A stretch of DNA of 58,240 bases from contig CAMDOT010000009.1 of the NCBI GenBank assembly GCA_945903635.1, positions 1 through 58,240 on the forward strand, read 5' to 3'. The notes under the pieces are model-generated. The model made no database searches. It was not told where the DNA came from and saw only the letters and a program-made list of their open reading frames with translations. The translations under genes and the position numbers were made by a program. This document shows, piece after piece, positions 7,099 to 15,217 of this stretch. Numbering within the stretch: the first letter of the stretch is position 1; each line of letters opens with the position of its first letter. The DNA comes from Rhizobium sp. Q54 (GTDB taxonomy: Bacteria > Pseudomonadota > Alphaproteobacteria > Reyranellales > Reyranellaceae).

Positions 7099-7501
7099 TA
7101 CCAACGTCGCTCTTTCCGCGCTGCTGTGGCGCGGGTCGCCGTACATTCTTCTCGAGACCATCCGGCGACGGCAGCATATCCAGCTCTTCACCAGCCCCGT
7201 CCTGCTCGGGGAATTGGGCGAAGTCCTGATCCGACCGTCGCCGTCACAACGGCTTTCGTTGATCGGCCGGGCTGCCCATGAAGTGCTTGCCGACTACATC
7301 GATGCCGTCGATCTGGTGACGCCGCTCTTGGTGCCGCCGGTGATTGCAGCCGATTCCGATGACGATCACGTCATTGCGGCCGCGGTTGCCGCTGATGCCG
7401 ACCTGCTCGTTTCGGGCGATCGTCATCTTCTTGGGCTGAAGTCCCACCAGAGTATCCGCATCGTCAGCCCGGCGGAGGCGATCCAGCTCCTCGGCGTCTA
7501 A
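7082..7501 (+). CDS. PIN-domain ribonuclease toxin (PIN_3 family)
   Basis: The protein is 139 residues from a GTG start. It opens with MRIVLDTNVALSALLW, whose Asp6 is the first acidic residue of the PIN active site. Further acidic residues are the Glu in LLGELGEVL and the Asp cluster in DSDDDHVIAAA, followed by Asp in DADLLVSGD. This is the PF13470-type of putative toxin that cleaves RNA and is restrained by the upstream antitoxin. The overlap of the two genes implies translational coupling. Terminator-like hairpins follow within 200 bp, so the pair is probably an independent transcription unit. Confidence 0.85.
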   Translation: MRIVLDTNVALSALLWRGSPYILLETIRRRQHIQLFTSPVLLGELGEVLIRPSPSQRLSLIGRAAHEVLADYIDAVDLVTPLLVPPVIAADSDDDHVIAAAVAADADLLVSGDRHLLGLKSHQSIRIVSPAEAIQLLGV

Positions 7502-7566
7502 GCCATATCAGGTATGCACTTATAGATTTGACGTTTCAGCAGGTTTCGTCCAGTCTTTCCTATAGG

Positions 7567-7590
7567 CTGGCCCCAAAAGTGCCAGTCTTT
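7567..7590 (+). terminator. Weak terminator-like hairpin after the PIN toxin gene
   Basis: A 5-bp stem, CTGGC (7567-7571) with GCCAG (7581-7585), is followed by TCTTTTTG. It is the first of three terminator-like structures in the 196-bp stretch 7502-7697, which contains no gene. Confidence 0.45.
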
Positions 7591-7619
7591 TTGTTGTCCG
7601 AATAGACCGATTCTAACCC

Positions 7620-7653
7620 AGCCCGCCCGGCCACCGCCGCGCGGGCTTTTTTT
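7620..7653 (+). terminator. Rho-independent terminator
   Basis: Stem AGCCCGC (7620-7626) pairs with GCGGGCT (7641-7647) and is followed by a run of seven T (7647-7653). This is a conventional intrinsic terminator, presumably for the toxin-antitoxin operon. Confidence 0.75.
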
Positions 7654-7659
7654 CGACTC

Positions 7660-7683
7660 AAGCCGCCCCTCGGGCGGCTTTTT
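7660..7683 (+). terminator. Second terminator, adjoining the next gene's ribosome binding site
   Basis: Stem AAGCCGCC (7660-7667) pairs with GGCGGCTT (7673-7680) and runs into five T (7679-7683). Only 14 nt separate the T tract from the ATG at 7698. A transcript of the next gene must either start within this interval or read through, so the hairpin may act as an attenuator. Confidence 0.65.
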
Positions 7684-7697
7684 CTTTGGAGACGAGG

Positions 7698-9041
7698 ATG
7701 AATGAACAACAGGCGCCGCTTTCCGACGAGCCGGTCGAAGCAGCCCCGCTGCCGACCACTGTCCCCGAAGCGGAACCCGCGCCGCCGCGCGGCCTCTTCG
7801 ATCCTTATGCGGGCAGCCGTCACATGCCGTGGATGGATCGCAGCCTCTCGCCGTCGGTGCGGGCAGCGCGGATGATGCGGCCCGAACTGAAAAGCTTTGC
7901 CGTGATCGAGGGCCGCGAGGCCAACGGCGCTGACCTCGACGCCATGTCGGGGCGGATCTCGACCGACATGATCGAGATCCTGCGCCGCGAATGGGCGGCC
8001 GATGTCGTGAACGAGTGGATGGAGGAGAAGGACGCCGCGCGCGAGGGCCGGCCCGTCGATCCGTCCATCGGCCCCAAGGCGCAGTCGATCGGCGGCGATC
8101 CAAGCGACACGCGGCCCCGCGTCTTCGTGGCCGAACCGGAGGACATCGACTGGGTGATGGAGCGCCTGGGCCGACAGCGGCCCGACATTGTCCCGGCGTC
8201 CTTCGGCAGCCGGAGGGGCAAGCCAACGCGGCCCGGTATGAAACCATTCCGGGCGCCGCCACCGCCGCCGATCATCACGCCCGAGTCGACACCACAAGCG
8301 CCGCCCAGCGGCAGTCTCATGACTCCCGCCGACCCCGAACCACCCGCGAGCCCGCCGCCGTTCCCGGCCGCCGACCCGGCGCCGCCGATCCCGCCGACGC
8401 CGGCGCGCAAGCCGTTGCTGCCCGAGTACGAAGCGCTCATCCCGCCCAACCTCAAGGAGATCTTCCGCCCGATCCCCGGCAGCGAAGCGATCTCCGGAGG
8501 CGGCGTGTCGCCGATCCTGCCCGGCCCGTCGATCGGCGATCCCGGGCTGCAGATCCCGGTCCACATCCTCAGTGTCATGTTCGGCGGCAAGGAAGAGCAG
8601 GTGCGTATGATCTCCGGGCTGGTCGATCCGGATGAACTGATCAAGCGGTATGAGCACTACGGCATCCTCGAAGAACTTGCCCGCCAGGCCGGCGACATCG
8701 TGGGTCCCGGCAAAGGTGCCGATCACGGCAGGCGTGTCCATGGCGAGCTGGAAAAACTCATCAAGCAGGGGGTATGGGATGGAATATTGCCCAAAGGTAT
8801 GTGGGCCGAGGTCTCGTACGTTCCGGACGGCAGTAAAGCCCACCACGGCGAGAAAGGATCGATCCGCATCGACATCATCCACGATCTTGGCCGCGGCACC
8901 GTGCACGTCTATGAGTTGAAGACCGGCGGTGCCGCCTTGAAAGAGTCCCGTATCGACCGCACCCTTTCGTACGAGTATTTCAAACGTCAGAACACCGTCA
9001 TTGTCATGGAGCTCAACCCCTGGCGACTACCGCGGAAATAA
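7698..9041 (+). CDS. Uncharacterised proline-rich protein with candidate PD-(D/E)XK nuclease C terminus
   Basis: ATG 7698 with a GAGACGAGG ribosome binding site gives 447 residues. The first ~30 residues are Glu/Pro rich. A more regular segment (about 40-160) follows, then a long Pro-rich low-complexity linker (about 175-250). The C-terminal ~150 residues look globular and contain RIDIIHD, then VYELKTG: Asp392, Glu406 and Lys408 fit the D-(x)n-E-x-K signature of restriction-endonuclease-like folds. The nuclease reading is inference from this motif only. A linker followed by a small C-terminal nuclease and then small linked genes is the usual layout of a polymorphic toxin with immunity genes, but no secretion marker was seen. 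No family name is recognised. Confidence 0.6.
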   Translation: MNEQQAPLSDEPVEAAPLPTTVPEAEPAPPRGLFDPYAGSRHMPWMDRSLSPSVRAARMMRPELKSFAVIEGREANGADLDAMSGRISTDMIEILRREWAADVVNEWMEEKDAAREGRPVDPSIGPKAQSIGGDPSDTRPRVFVAEPEDIDWVMERLGRQRPDIVPASFGSRRGKPTRPGMKPFRAPPPPPIITPESTPQAPPSGSLMTPADPEPPASPPPFPAADPAPPIPPTPARKPLLPEYEALIPPNLKEIFRPIPGSEAISGGGVSPILPGPSIGDPGLQIPVHILSVMFGGKEEQVRMISGLVDPDELIKRYEHYGILEELARQAGDIVGPGKGADHGRRVHGELEKLIKQGVWDGILPKGMWAEVSYVPDGSKAHHGEKGSIRIDIIHDLGRGTVHVYELKTGGAALKESRIDRTLSYEYFKRQNTVIVMELNPWRLPRK

Positions 9042-9085
9042 GACGAAGCTGCCGACCCTGGCTGGTCCACGATCCGCGCCTTGTC

Positions 9086-9661
9086 ATGATCAAGCGCACG
9101 GTGATCGTGCGACCGGTCGGGCACTTCTTCCACGGCTTCCATTTCCGGACGACGAGTTTTGGCGACGTCGGTCCCATCGTCGCCTTGTTCCATCCGACGT
9201 ATGTGCCGGGCGTACGTATTCCGTTTGGCGACATGCCAGAGGATCACTGGGGATACGGCCTCGATTGGTCGGTGTCCGATCCGGATATCGGCCGCAAGCT
9301 GATCGACGGGCTGGGCGGCGACGTACTTGACTCGATCCTGCGGATCGACTCGCCCGACAAGTTCCTCGTCTGGGCCGACCACCTCAGTTACACGCCGGAA
9401 TTGCCGATGTTCACGCACGCCCTCGCCGGACGGCGTGCCCGGGCCGTCGAACTCGCCGAACGCAGGGTCAGGGACATTCGCGACTTTGGTCTCGCGGAGG
9501 ATCCAAGGTTCAGGAAGCATATCCGGCGCCTGCACCGTCTCATCCGGATCTTCGAGTCGGGCCAGGCGCGGACCAACCGCATGCTGCGCACCTTTGAGCG
9601 CATCAACGCCCGCAACGTCGGCGTCGAGCCGTGGTGGCGCTGGTCGCCGGTGGTCGAGTAA
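9086..9661 (+). CDS. Unknown protein, first of two tandem paralogues (candidate immunity protein)
   Basis: A 191-residue protein of no recognised family. It shares with the next gene the blocks R-P-V-G-H-x2-H-G-F near the N terminus, D-S-I-L-x-I/V-D-S/T-P-D-K-F in the middle, T-H-A-L-A-G-R, and a C-terminal block with GQARTNR and LRTFE, ending W-x-W-(S/T)-P-x-V-E. It is cytoplasmic by composition, with no signal or membrane segment. Similarity to the paralogue continues about seven codons upstream of this ATG (LVHDPRL versus LVDSDPRL), where there is no standard start codon, so the start may be wrong or the 5' end truncated. A function as an immunity or partner protein is inferred only from position. 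Confidence 0.65.
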   Translation: MIKRTVIVRPVGHFFHGFHFRTTSFGDVGPIVALFHPTYVPGVRIPFGDMPEDHWGYGLDWSVSDPDIGRKLIDGLGGDVLDSILRIDSPDKFLVWADHLSYTPELPMFTHALAGRRARAVELAERRVRDIRDFGLAEDPRFRKHIRRLHRLIRIFESGQARTNRMLRTFERINARNVGVEPWWRWSPVVE

Positions 9662-9669
9662 GGCGTGCC

Positions 9670-10383
9670 GTGCCGGCAACGCTTCGCGAGATAAAGCAGG
9701 TTGGGCAGCCGCTGGTCGACAGCGATCCGCGCCTCGCCTTCGTGGGTCGGGCGATCGTCCTGCGACCGGTTGGCCACTGGCTGCACGGTTTCTCTTTCCA
9801 GTGCCATGGTCCGGGTGACTGGAAGAGCCCCGATCGCTTGACGCCCCGGCTGGCCGAGACGCCCTCGGATTGGAAGGGACTGTTCTGGCCGCACAGCCTG
9901 TTCCAGCCGCTCTACGTGCCGGCGCAGCGGGTGAACCCCGGCTACGGTGGCGCATTGCATGGCCCATGGGGCACGAGAGGTTGGCGGATCACGACGCCGG
10001 GCGTCTCGGCCGCCTTCCGCGACGTGGCCGCTGACACGATCGACTCGATCCTGAATGTCGATACACCCGACAAGTTCTGCATCTTTGCCGAAATTGCCGG
10101 CAGCTATGGTCGGTCGATCAGCATGGGGTACGTCGAGCTTCTGACTCATGCCCTGGCCGGGCGTCTGCCGATGGCGATCCGGCTCGCCGAACGCAACATC
10201 GACAACTGGGATCACCGGCGCGAGCCCGCCACTCCCGCGCGAGCCCGTCGCCTGCGCCGTCTCATCCGAGTCTTCGAGGCCGGGCAGGCGCGCACCAATC
10301 GGTTGCTGCGCACCTTCGAATGGATCACTGCCGGACACCTGGGCGTCCGCCGCTGGTGGACATGGACGCCGACGGTCGAATAG
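9670..10383 (+). CDS. Unknown protein, second tandem paralogue (candidate immunity protein)
   Basis: GTG 9670 gives 237 residues; the reading frame is open back to 9631, which would overlap the previous gene. The protein matches the first paralogue across its length and carries an insertion of roughly 35 residues after the HGF block, rich in Trp and Pro. The conserved His-rich start and the GQARTNRLLRTFE block near the C terminus are kept. Two tandem diverged copies directly downstream of a candidate toxin are commonly seen where immunity genes have duplicated. No domain is recognised. Confidence 0.65.
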   Translation: MPATLREIKQVGQPLVDSDPRLAFVGRAIVLRPVGHWLHGFSFQCHGPGDWKSPDRLTPRLAETPSDWKGLFWPHSLFQPLYVPAQRVNPGYGGALHGPWGTRGWRITTPGVSAAFRDVAADTIDSILNVDTPDKFCIFAEIAGSYGRSISMGYVELLTHALAGRLPMAIRLAERNIDNWDHRREPATPARARRLRRLIRVFEAGQARTNRLLRTFEWITAGHLGVRRWWTWTPTVE

Positions 10384-10389
10384 GCGGCA

Positions 10390-11349
10390 TCAACTCCCGA
10401 AGAACGCCGCCATGACGCCGGCTGCCTCGTCGTTGGCCTTCAGGCCCTGCTTCAGGAACCGCGTCATCGAGAAGAAGCCGTGGATGGTGCCGGGGTAGTT
10501 CACGTAGGTCGTCTTCACGCCGGCGTCGATGAGCTTGTCGGCATAGGCGCGGCCCTCGTCGCGCAGCGGGTCGTAGCCGGCGGTGAGCACGAAGGCCGGC
10601 GGCAGTCCCGTGAAATCCTTCGCCAGCAGCGGCGAGAGGCGGAGGTCGGCCAGGTCCACGCCTTCCGGCACATAGGCCTCCCAGAACCAGTCCATCAGCG
10701 GCTTGCTGAGTAAATAGCCCTCGGCGAAGGCCGTGCGCGAGGCGCTCTCGCGGCTGGAGTCGGTGGCGGGATAGATCAGCATCTGGAAGGCGGGGGCGGC
10801 CTCGCCCGCGTCGCGGCAGATCTGGCAGATAACGGCGGCAATCGCGCCGCCCGCCGAATCGCCGCCCACGGCGATGCGCGCGGCGTCGGCGCCGAACAGC
10901 TCGGCGTTGTCGCGGATGTGCCGGAACGCCGCCACGCCGTCGTCGATCGGCGCCGGAAACGGATGCTCGGGCGCCAGCCTGTAGTCGATCGAAATCACCT
11001 GGCAGCCGCTCTTGTTCGCAACCCTACGACAGGTCGAATCATGCGTCTCGATATTGCCGATCACGAAACCGCCGCCGTGGTAGTAGACCAGCGTCGGCAG
11101 CAGGCCGGGCTTGGCGCCGCCCATGGGATTTTGGGGCCGGTAGCGCCGGAAGCGCAGCTCGCTCGCCGGGCCGCTAAAACCGCCGTCCGCTACTTCGGCC
11201 ACCTCTGGCGGATCGGCCTCGCCATCCTCCGACATCTTGTCGACGGCGTGGCGGCCCACGGCGTGCGGCAGCGTCTCCAGCCTGGGCCGGCCGTTCTTGG
11301 TGGCGGTGTCCATCAATTCGAGCAGGAAACGGGCTTCGGCGTCGAGCAT
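10390..11349 (-). CDS. Alpha/beta hydrolase, hormone-sensitive-lipase family esterase
   Basis: A 319-residue enzyme with the HSL-family oxyanion motif HGGG at 91-94 and nucleophile elbow GDSAGG at 163-168 (Ser165). The remaining triad members are Asp260 (TAGYDPLRDEG) and His290 (GTIHGF). This family hydrolyses short-chain esters in the cytoplasm. It lies 15 bp downstream of the degenerate alpha/beta hydrolase and the Bug-type binding protein on the same strand, so the three are likely one operon for uptake and breakdown of a small ester or carboxylate. The natural substrate is unknown. Confidence 0.9.
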   Translation of the reverse strand: MLDAEARFLLELMDTATKNGRPRLETLPHAVGRHAVDKMSEDGEADPPEVAEVADGGFSGPASELRFRRYRPQNPMGGAKPGLLPTLVYYHGGGFVIGNIETHDSTCRRVANKSGCQVISIDYRLAPEHPFPAPIDDGVAAFRHIRDNAELFGADAARIAVGGDSAGGAIAAVICQICRDAGEAAPAFQMLIYPATDSSRESASRTAFAEGYLLSKPLMDWFWEAYVPEGVDLADLRLSPLLAKDFTGLPPAFVLTAGYDPLRDEGRAYADKLIDAGVKTTYVNYPGTIHGFFSMTRFLKQGLKANDEAAGVMAAFFGS

Positions 11350-11364
11350 CGGTCGGTCTCCGGA

Positions 11365-12174
11365 TCAGAGCAGGAATTCGCGGGCGTGGGCCGCGATATC
11401 AGTAGCGCGCTCCCAGCTCATGCAGAAGCGGCCACCCGGGATGGTCTCGATACGGGCGTCGGGGCGGGCGGCCTGCATCAGGGCGCGGTGTTTGCCATAG
11501 ATGAAATGCTCGCCGTAGAGCATGAGGACGGGGCATTTGACGGCCTTCAGGCCGGCGACCGGGTCGAACCTGGCCAGCGCCTGCATCGCCTGCCAGCGGT
11601 CGCGGCCGATCTCGAGCTGGGCGGTGTTGATGCGGTCCATCCACGATTGGCTGGGCTGCATGGGGGCGTGCTCGGGGTCGTTTTTCAGCAGGAACTCGAT
11701 GGTGCGCGGGGCGGGGAAGCCCGTCGGATCGGAGGGCCGCACCTTGGCGATATCGGCGATGTCGTTCGTGGCGTTCGCCGCGTCCGTGAAATAGGGCGTG
11801 TTGATCGCCACGATCTTCTTGATGCGGTCCGGCCATTCCTTGGCCAGTGCAATCGAGACGGCGGCGCCCACGGCCTCGCCCAGCGCGAAAGCGGCCGTTA
11901 CGCCGCGGTCGTTCATCGTGTTCACCACGGCGCGTGCGTAGTCCTCGATGGTGGGCTGTCCGTCGATGTGGTCGGAATGGCCGTGGCTGGGATAGTCGAT
12001 GGCGATGGCGCGGAAGTGGGTGCCCAGCGCCTGCAGGAGCTCGATCATCAGCGCCGAGCTCTGCTGGTTGATGTGGCTCACCATGATAACGGGCGCGTCG
12101 GCCGGTCCGCAGGCCCGCCAGTGGATATGCCCGGCCGTTGTCTTGGCCAGGCCGCGTTCGATGGGAAGCGGCAT
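11365..12174 (-). CDS. Alpha/beta hydrolase-fold protein lacking the catalytic triad
   Basis: A 269-residue single-domain alpha/beta hydrolase fold without a signal peptide. The expected elbow G-x-S-x-G reads G99-E-A-V-G103, so the nucleophile Ser is Ala101. The acid position after strand 7 reads GEHFIY instead of a GxxD pattern. The usual C-terminal GHF reads GGRF, with Arg249 where His belongs. The usual N-terminal oxyanion HG is SHINQQS. The frame is intact and the core conserved, so this looks like a maintained pseudoenzyme (binding or regulatory role) rather than a decaying gene. It starts 3 bp after the Bug-protein stop codon. Confidence 0.8.
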   Translation of the reverse strand: MPLPIERGLAKTTAGHIHWRACGPADAPVIMVSHINQQSSALMIELLQALGTHFRAIAIDYPSHGHSDHIDGQPTIEDYARAVVNTMNDRGVTAAFALGEAVGAAVSIALAKEWPDRIKKIVAINTPYFTDAANATNDIADIAKVRPSDPTGFPAPRTIEFLLKNDPEHAPMQPSQSWMDRINTAQLEIGRDRWQAMQALARFDPVAGLKAVKCPVLMLYGEHFIYGKHRALMQAARPDARIETIPGGRFCMSWERATDIAAHAREFLL

Positions 12175-12177
12175 CGG

Positions 12178-13164
12178 CTACTCGAGCTTGACGTTGGCGC
12201 TCTTGATCACCGCGCCCCACTTCAGGCTTTCCTCGCGCAGGTAGGCGGCCAGCTGCTCCGACGTGCCGGCGACCACGACGCCGCCCACGGCGGCATAGGC
12301 GTCGGTCACTTCCTTGCTCTTGAGGGTGGCGACGGCGGCCTCGTAGATCTTCTCCCGGTGGGCCCGCAGCGACTCGCCGGGCGAGATCAGCGCGTACCAG
12401 TTGTCGGAGTTGACCTTGGGCAGGCCGAGCTCCCGCATGGTCGGCACGTCGGGCAGCAGCGGCGCCCGCGTGTCCGAGGTGACGGCCAGCGGCTTCAGCG
12501 CGCCCGAGCGGAGGTGGGCGATCGACGCGGTGATATCGAGCAGCGTGGAATCCACCGTGCCGGCCAGCAGGTCGTTGGTCGCGGGCGCCGCACCTCGGTA
12601 GGGCACGTGCAGGATGTCGATGCCGGCCTCGCGCTTCAGCAGTTCGATGGCGAGGTGGGTGATGCCGCCGGTGCCGGCCGAGCCGCAGGTGATCTTGCCC
12701 GGGTTGGCCTTGGCCGCCGCGATGAAACCCTTGAAGTCGGTGATGCCGGTCTTGTTGTTCACGACCAGGATTTCCTGGACGCGCACCATCAGCGTGATCG
12801 GCGCGATGTCCTTGTTGGGGTCGTAGGGCATCTTGGGCATCAGGTGCTGCATGATGGCGCCGGCGCTGGCGCTCATCATGCCCATGACGTGGGCGTCGGT
12901 CGCGGCCTTGGCCACGAAATCGACGCCGGTCACGCCCGCGGCGCCGCTCTTGTTTTCGACGAGCACCGGCTGGCCCAGCCGCGTCGAGATGCCCTGCGCC
13001 AGGTGGCGGCCGAACACATCAGACGGTCCGCCGGCCGGGAACGGCACGATGAAGGTCATGGGTTTGCTGGGGAACGCCGGCTGTGCTTGGGCCCCGGAAA
13101 GCGGCAGGGCGAGCGCAGGCAGGGCAGCCAGTCCGGCCAGGGCGCCGCGGCGGGTAATGTTCAT
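12178..13164 (-). CDS. Bug-family (TctC-type) periplasmic solute-binding protein
   Basis: A 328-residue protein with a signal peptide (Arg-Arg followed by a hydrophobic core; cleavage after AQA near residue 28). The mature start YPSKP-like FPSKPMTFIVPFPAGGPSDV and the block GSAGTGGITHLAIELL are diagnostic of the tripartite tricarboxylate transporter receptor family. These proteins bind carboxylates in the periplasm. The membrane subunits TctA and TctB are not present nearby, which is common for this family. It heads a three-gene operon with the two alpha/beta hydrolases. Confidence 0.92.
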   Translation of the reverse strand: MNITRRGALAGLAALPALALPLSGAQAQPAFPSKPMTFIVPFPAGGPSDVFGRHLAQGISTRLGQPVLVENKSGAAGVTGVDFVAKAATDAHVMGMMSASAGAIMQHLMPKMPYDPNKDIAPITLMVRVQEILVVNNKTGITDFKGFIAAAKANPGKITCGSAGTGGITHLAIELLKREAGIDILHVPYRGAAPATNDLLAGTVDSTLLDITASIAHLRSGALKPLAVTSDTRAPLLPDVPTMRELGLPKVNSDNWYALISPGESLRAHREKIYEAAVATLKSKEVTDAYAAVGGVVVAGTSEQLAAYLREESLKWGAVIKSANVKLE

Positions 13165-13234
13165 GGTTTCCTCCGGTTTCTTGCCCGGAGATTAGTGGAC
13201 AGATTCGCCCGCGTCAGGTGTCCAGAAATACCGT

Positions 13235-13888
13235 CTAGAATTCCACGTCCAGCTCTTCCATTTCCTCTGGCTCGGCCTTCGCCGCCATTGTCCATTCCAG
13301 CATGGCGGGAAAGCGTAGCATCAGGTCGCGGTAGGCCGCCGATACAGGGTCGAGCTTCACGTCGTAGGTCGCGAAACGCGTGCACACCGGCGCGTACATG
13401 GCGTCGGCCGTGGTCGGGGTCTTGCCGAAAAGATAAGGACCGCCGTAGCGGGTCTGGCATTCGCGCCAGATCGCCGTGACCCGCTCGATATCGGCCTGGG
13501 CGCCCGCCCACACCTTGAAGCTCTCGTGGCGGGTCTTGAGGTTCATGGGCAGCGCCGAGCGCAGGTTGGCGAAACCTGAGTGCATTTCGCCGCAAATCGC
13601 CCGGCAATGGGCCCGCGCCACCGGATCGGCCGGCAGCAGCCCGGCGTCTGGCTTGATTTCGTTCAGATATTCGCCAATCGCCAGCGTATCCCAGACCTTC
13701 ACCTGCCCATGTTCTAGGCAGGGCACCAGAAAGGAGGGCGACAGGAGGAGAAGTTCGGCCCGGGTCGCATCGTCGAGGGGCGCCGCCCGCTCCGCGAAGT
13801 CCAGGCCGGCCATCCGGCAGAGAAGAAAGCCACGCAGCGACCAAGAGGAATAGTTCTTGCTACTGATGGTGAGCGAAGCCTCGGCCAT
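13235..13888 (-). CDS. Glutathione S-transferase family protein
   Basis: Starting at the ATG that gives MAEASLTISSKNYSSWSLRG, the protein is 217 residues, a normal GST length. The N-terminal thioredoxin-like half has SSKNYSSWSLR, where a Ser of the SxxxS/W motif is the probable glutathione-activating residue, and FLVPCLEHGQVKVWDTLAI, equivalent to the cis-Pro and Glu/Asp-Ser binding region. The second half is the all-helical domain. This resembles the bacterial subgroup related to maleylacetoacetate isomerase; the substrate is not predictable. The gene is divergent from phaZ across about 80 bp. A longer upstream start would overlap that gene. Confidence 0.85.
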   Translation of the reverse strand: MAEASLTISSKNYSSWSLRGFLLCRMAGLDFAERAAPLDDATRAELLLLSPSFLVPCLEHGQVKVWDTLAIGEYLNEIKPDAGLLPADPVARAHCRAICGEMHSGFANLRSALPMNLKTRHESFKVWAGAQADIERVTAIWRECQTRYGGPYLFGKTPTTADAMYAPVCTRFATYDVKLDPVSAAYRDLMLRFPAMLEWTMAAKAEPEEMEELDVEF

Positions 13889-13967
13889 GGGCGCCAACCC
13901 TCTCGATTCGGCGGGTTCAATCTGTGTCACAGGCCTCGCATGTGCAATTTTCGAGCCGGTCGCCATC

Positions 13968-15179
13968 ATGTTGTATGCGCTCTACCAGACTGCCGCCGAC
14001 ATGATGCTGCCGATGCGCGCCTGGGCGACGGCGACCGGCCAGACCTTGGCCGGCTCCGGGGCAGGGACGCGCGAAAGCTGGCGAGCCGCCGGCGCGCTTT
14101 GCGAGATGATGAGCCGGGCCACCCTCAGCCATCGGCGGCCGTCCTTCGGCATCGACGAGGTCGCCATGGGCAACCGGACCGTTCCGGTGCGCGAAGAGGA
14201 GGTGCTCGCCACGCCCTTCGGCACCCTGCTGCGCTTTGCCAAGGAAGGCGCCCCGCCGCAGCCGCGGGTGCTGCTGGTGGCGCCGCTTTCCGGGCATTTC
14301 GCCACCCTGCTGCGCGATACGGTGCGGGTCCTGCTGCCCGATCACGACGTGCACATCACCGACTGGGCCAATGCGCGCGACGTCGGCCTGTGGAACGGCC
14401 CTTTTGGGTTCGACGAATATGTCGAGCACCTGATCAAGTTCCTGGAGGCGATGGGCCCCGGCGCCCACGTCATCGCCGTGTGCCAGCCCTGCGTCCAGAC
14501 GCTGGCGGCAGCGGCGATCATGGCCGAGGACGACAACCCCGCCCAGCCCAGCAGCATGACCTTGATGGCGGGCCCGATCGATACGCGGGTCAGCCCGACC
14601 AAGGTAAATGACCTCGCGATGGGCAAGCCGATCAGCTGGTTCGAGCAGAACCTGATCGCCCGCGTGCCGCTGCGCTATCCCGGCGCCATGCGCCGTGTCT
14701 ATCCCGGCTTCATCCAGCTCACCGCCTTCATGAGCATGAACGCCGAGCGGCACATCAAGGCGCAGGTCGATCTCTACAAACATCTGGCCAAAGGCGAAGT
14801 GGAGCAGGCGGCCACCATAAAAGCCTTTTACGACGAGTATTTCGCCGTCCTCGACATGGCGGCGGAATTCTACCTCGAGACCGTGCAGTGGGTGTTCCAG
14901 GAGCACCGGCTGGCCAAGGGCGAGCTCGACTGGAAGGGCAGGCGGGTCGATCCCAAGGCGATCCGGCGCACGGCGCTGTTCACGATCGAGGGCGAGCGCG
15001 ACGACATCTGCGCCATCGGCCAGACCGTGGCGGCGCACGATCTCTGTTCCAGCCTGCGACCCTATCGCAAGAAGCACTATATGCAGGCCGGCGTCGGCCA
15101 CTACGGCGTGTTCAGCGGCCGCCGCTGGGCCGGCCAGATCTACCCCTTGGTGCGGAACACGATCCTAGCCAACGAATAG
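13968..15179 (+). CDS. phaZ: Intracellular polyhydroxyalkanoate depolymerase
   Basis: ATG 13968 gives 403 residues, the normal size for intracellular PhaZ. The lipase-box-like motif is [11 protein letters not shown]; Cys172 corresponds to the active-site Cys of this family, replacing the usual Ser. Downstream the family signatures [10 protein letters not shown] and [13 protein letters not shown] are present, the latter carrying the catalytic His. The enzyme mobilises stored PHB to hydroxybutyrate and implies that this organism makes PHB granules; no phaC synthase lies in this window. Confidence 0.93.
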   Translation: MLYALYQTAADMMLPMRAWATATGQTLAGSGAGTRESWRAAGALCEMMSRATLSHRRPSFGIDEVAMGNRTVPVREEEVLATPFGTLLRFAKEGAPPQPRVLLVAPLSGHFATLLRDTVRVLLPDHDVHITDWANARDVGLWNGPFGFDEYVEHLIKFLEAMGPGAHVIAVCQPCVQTLAAAAIMAEDDNPAQPSSMTLMAGPIDTRVSPTKVNDLAMGKPISWFEQNLIARVPLRYPGAMRRVYPGFIQLTAFMSMNAERHIKAQVDLYKHLAKGEVEQAATIKAFYDEYFAVLDMAAEFYLETVQWVFQEHRLAKGELDWKGRRVDPKAIRRTALFTIEGERDDICAIGQTVAAHDLCSSLRPYRKKHYMQAGVGHYGVFSGRRWAGQIYPLVRNTILANE

Positions 15180-15217
15180 CGTCTTTTCTCGGCGGAAATC
15201 CGCAGTACATTGTGGGT

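Noticed and set aside
10918..13479. 853-codon open frame on the plus strand
   Set aside because: It lies antisense to the HSL esterase, the degenerate hydrolase and the Bug protein, which have clear motifs. Its translation is His/Arg/Gly/Val rich without domains, as expected for a GC-rich shadow frame.
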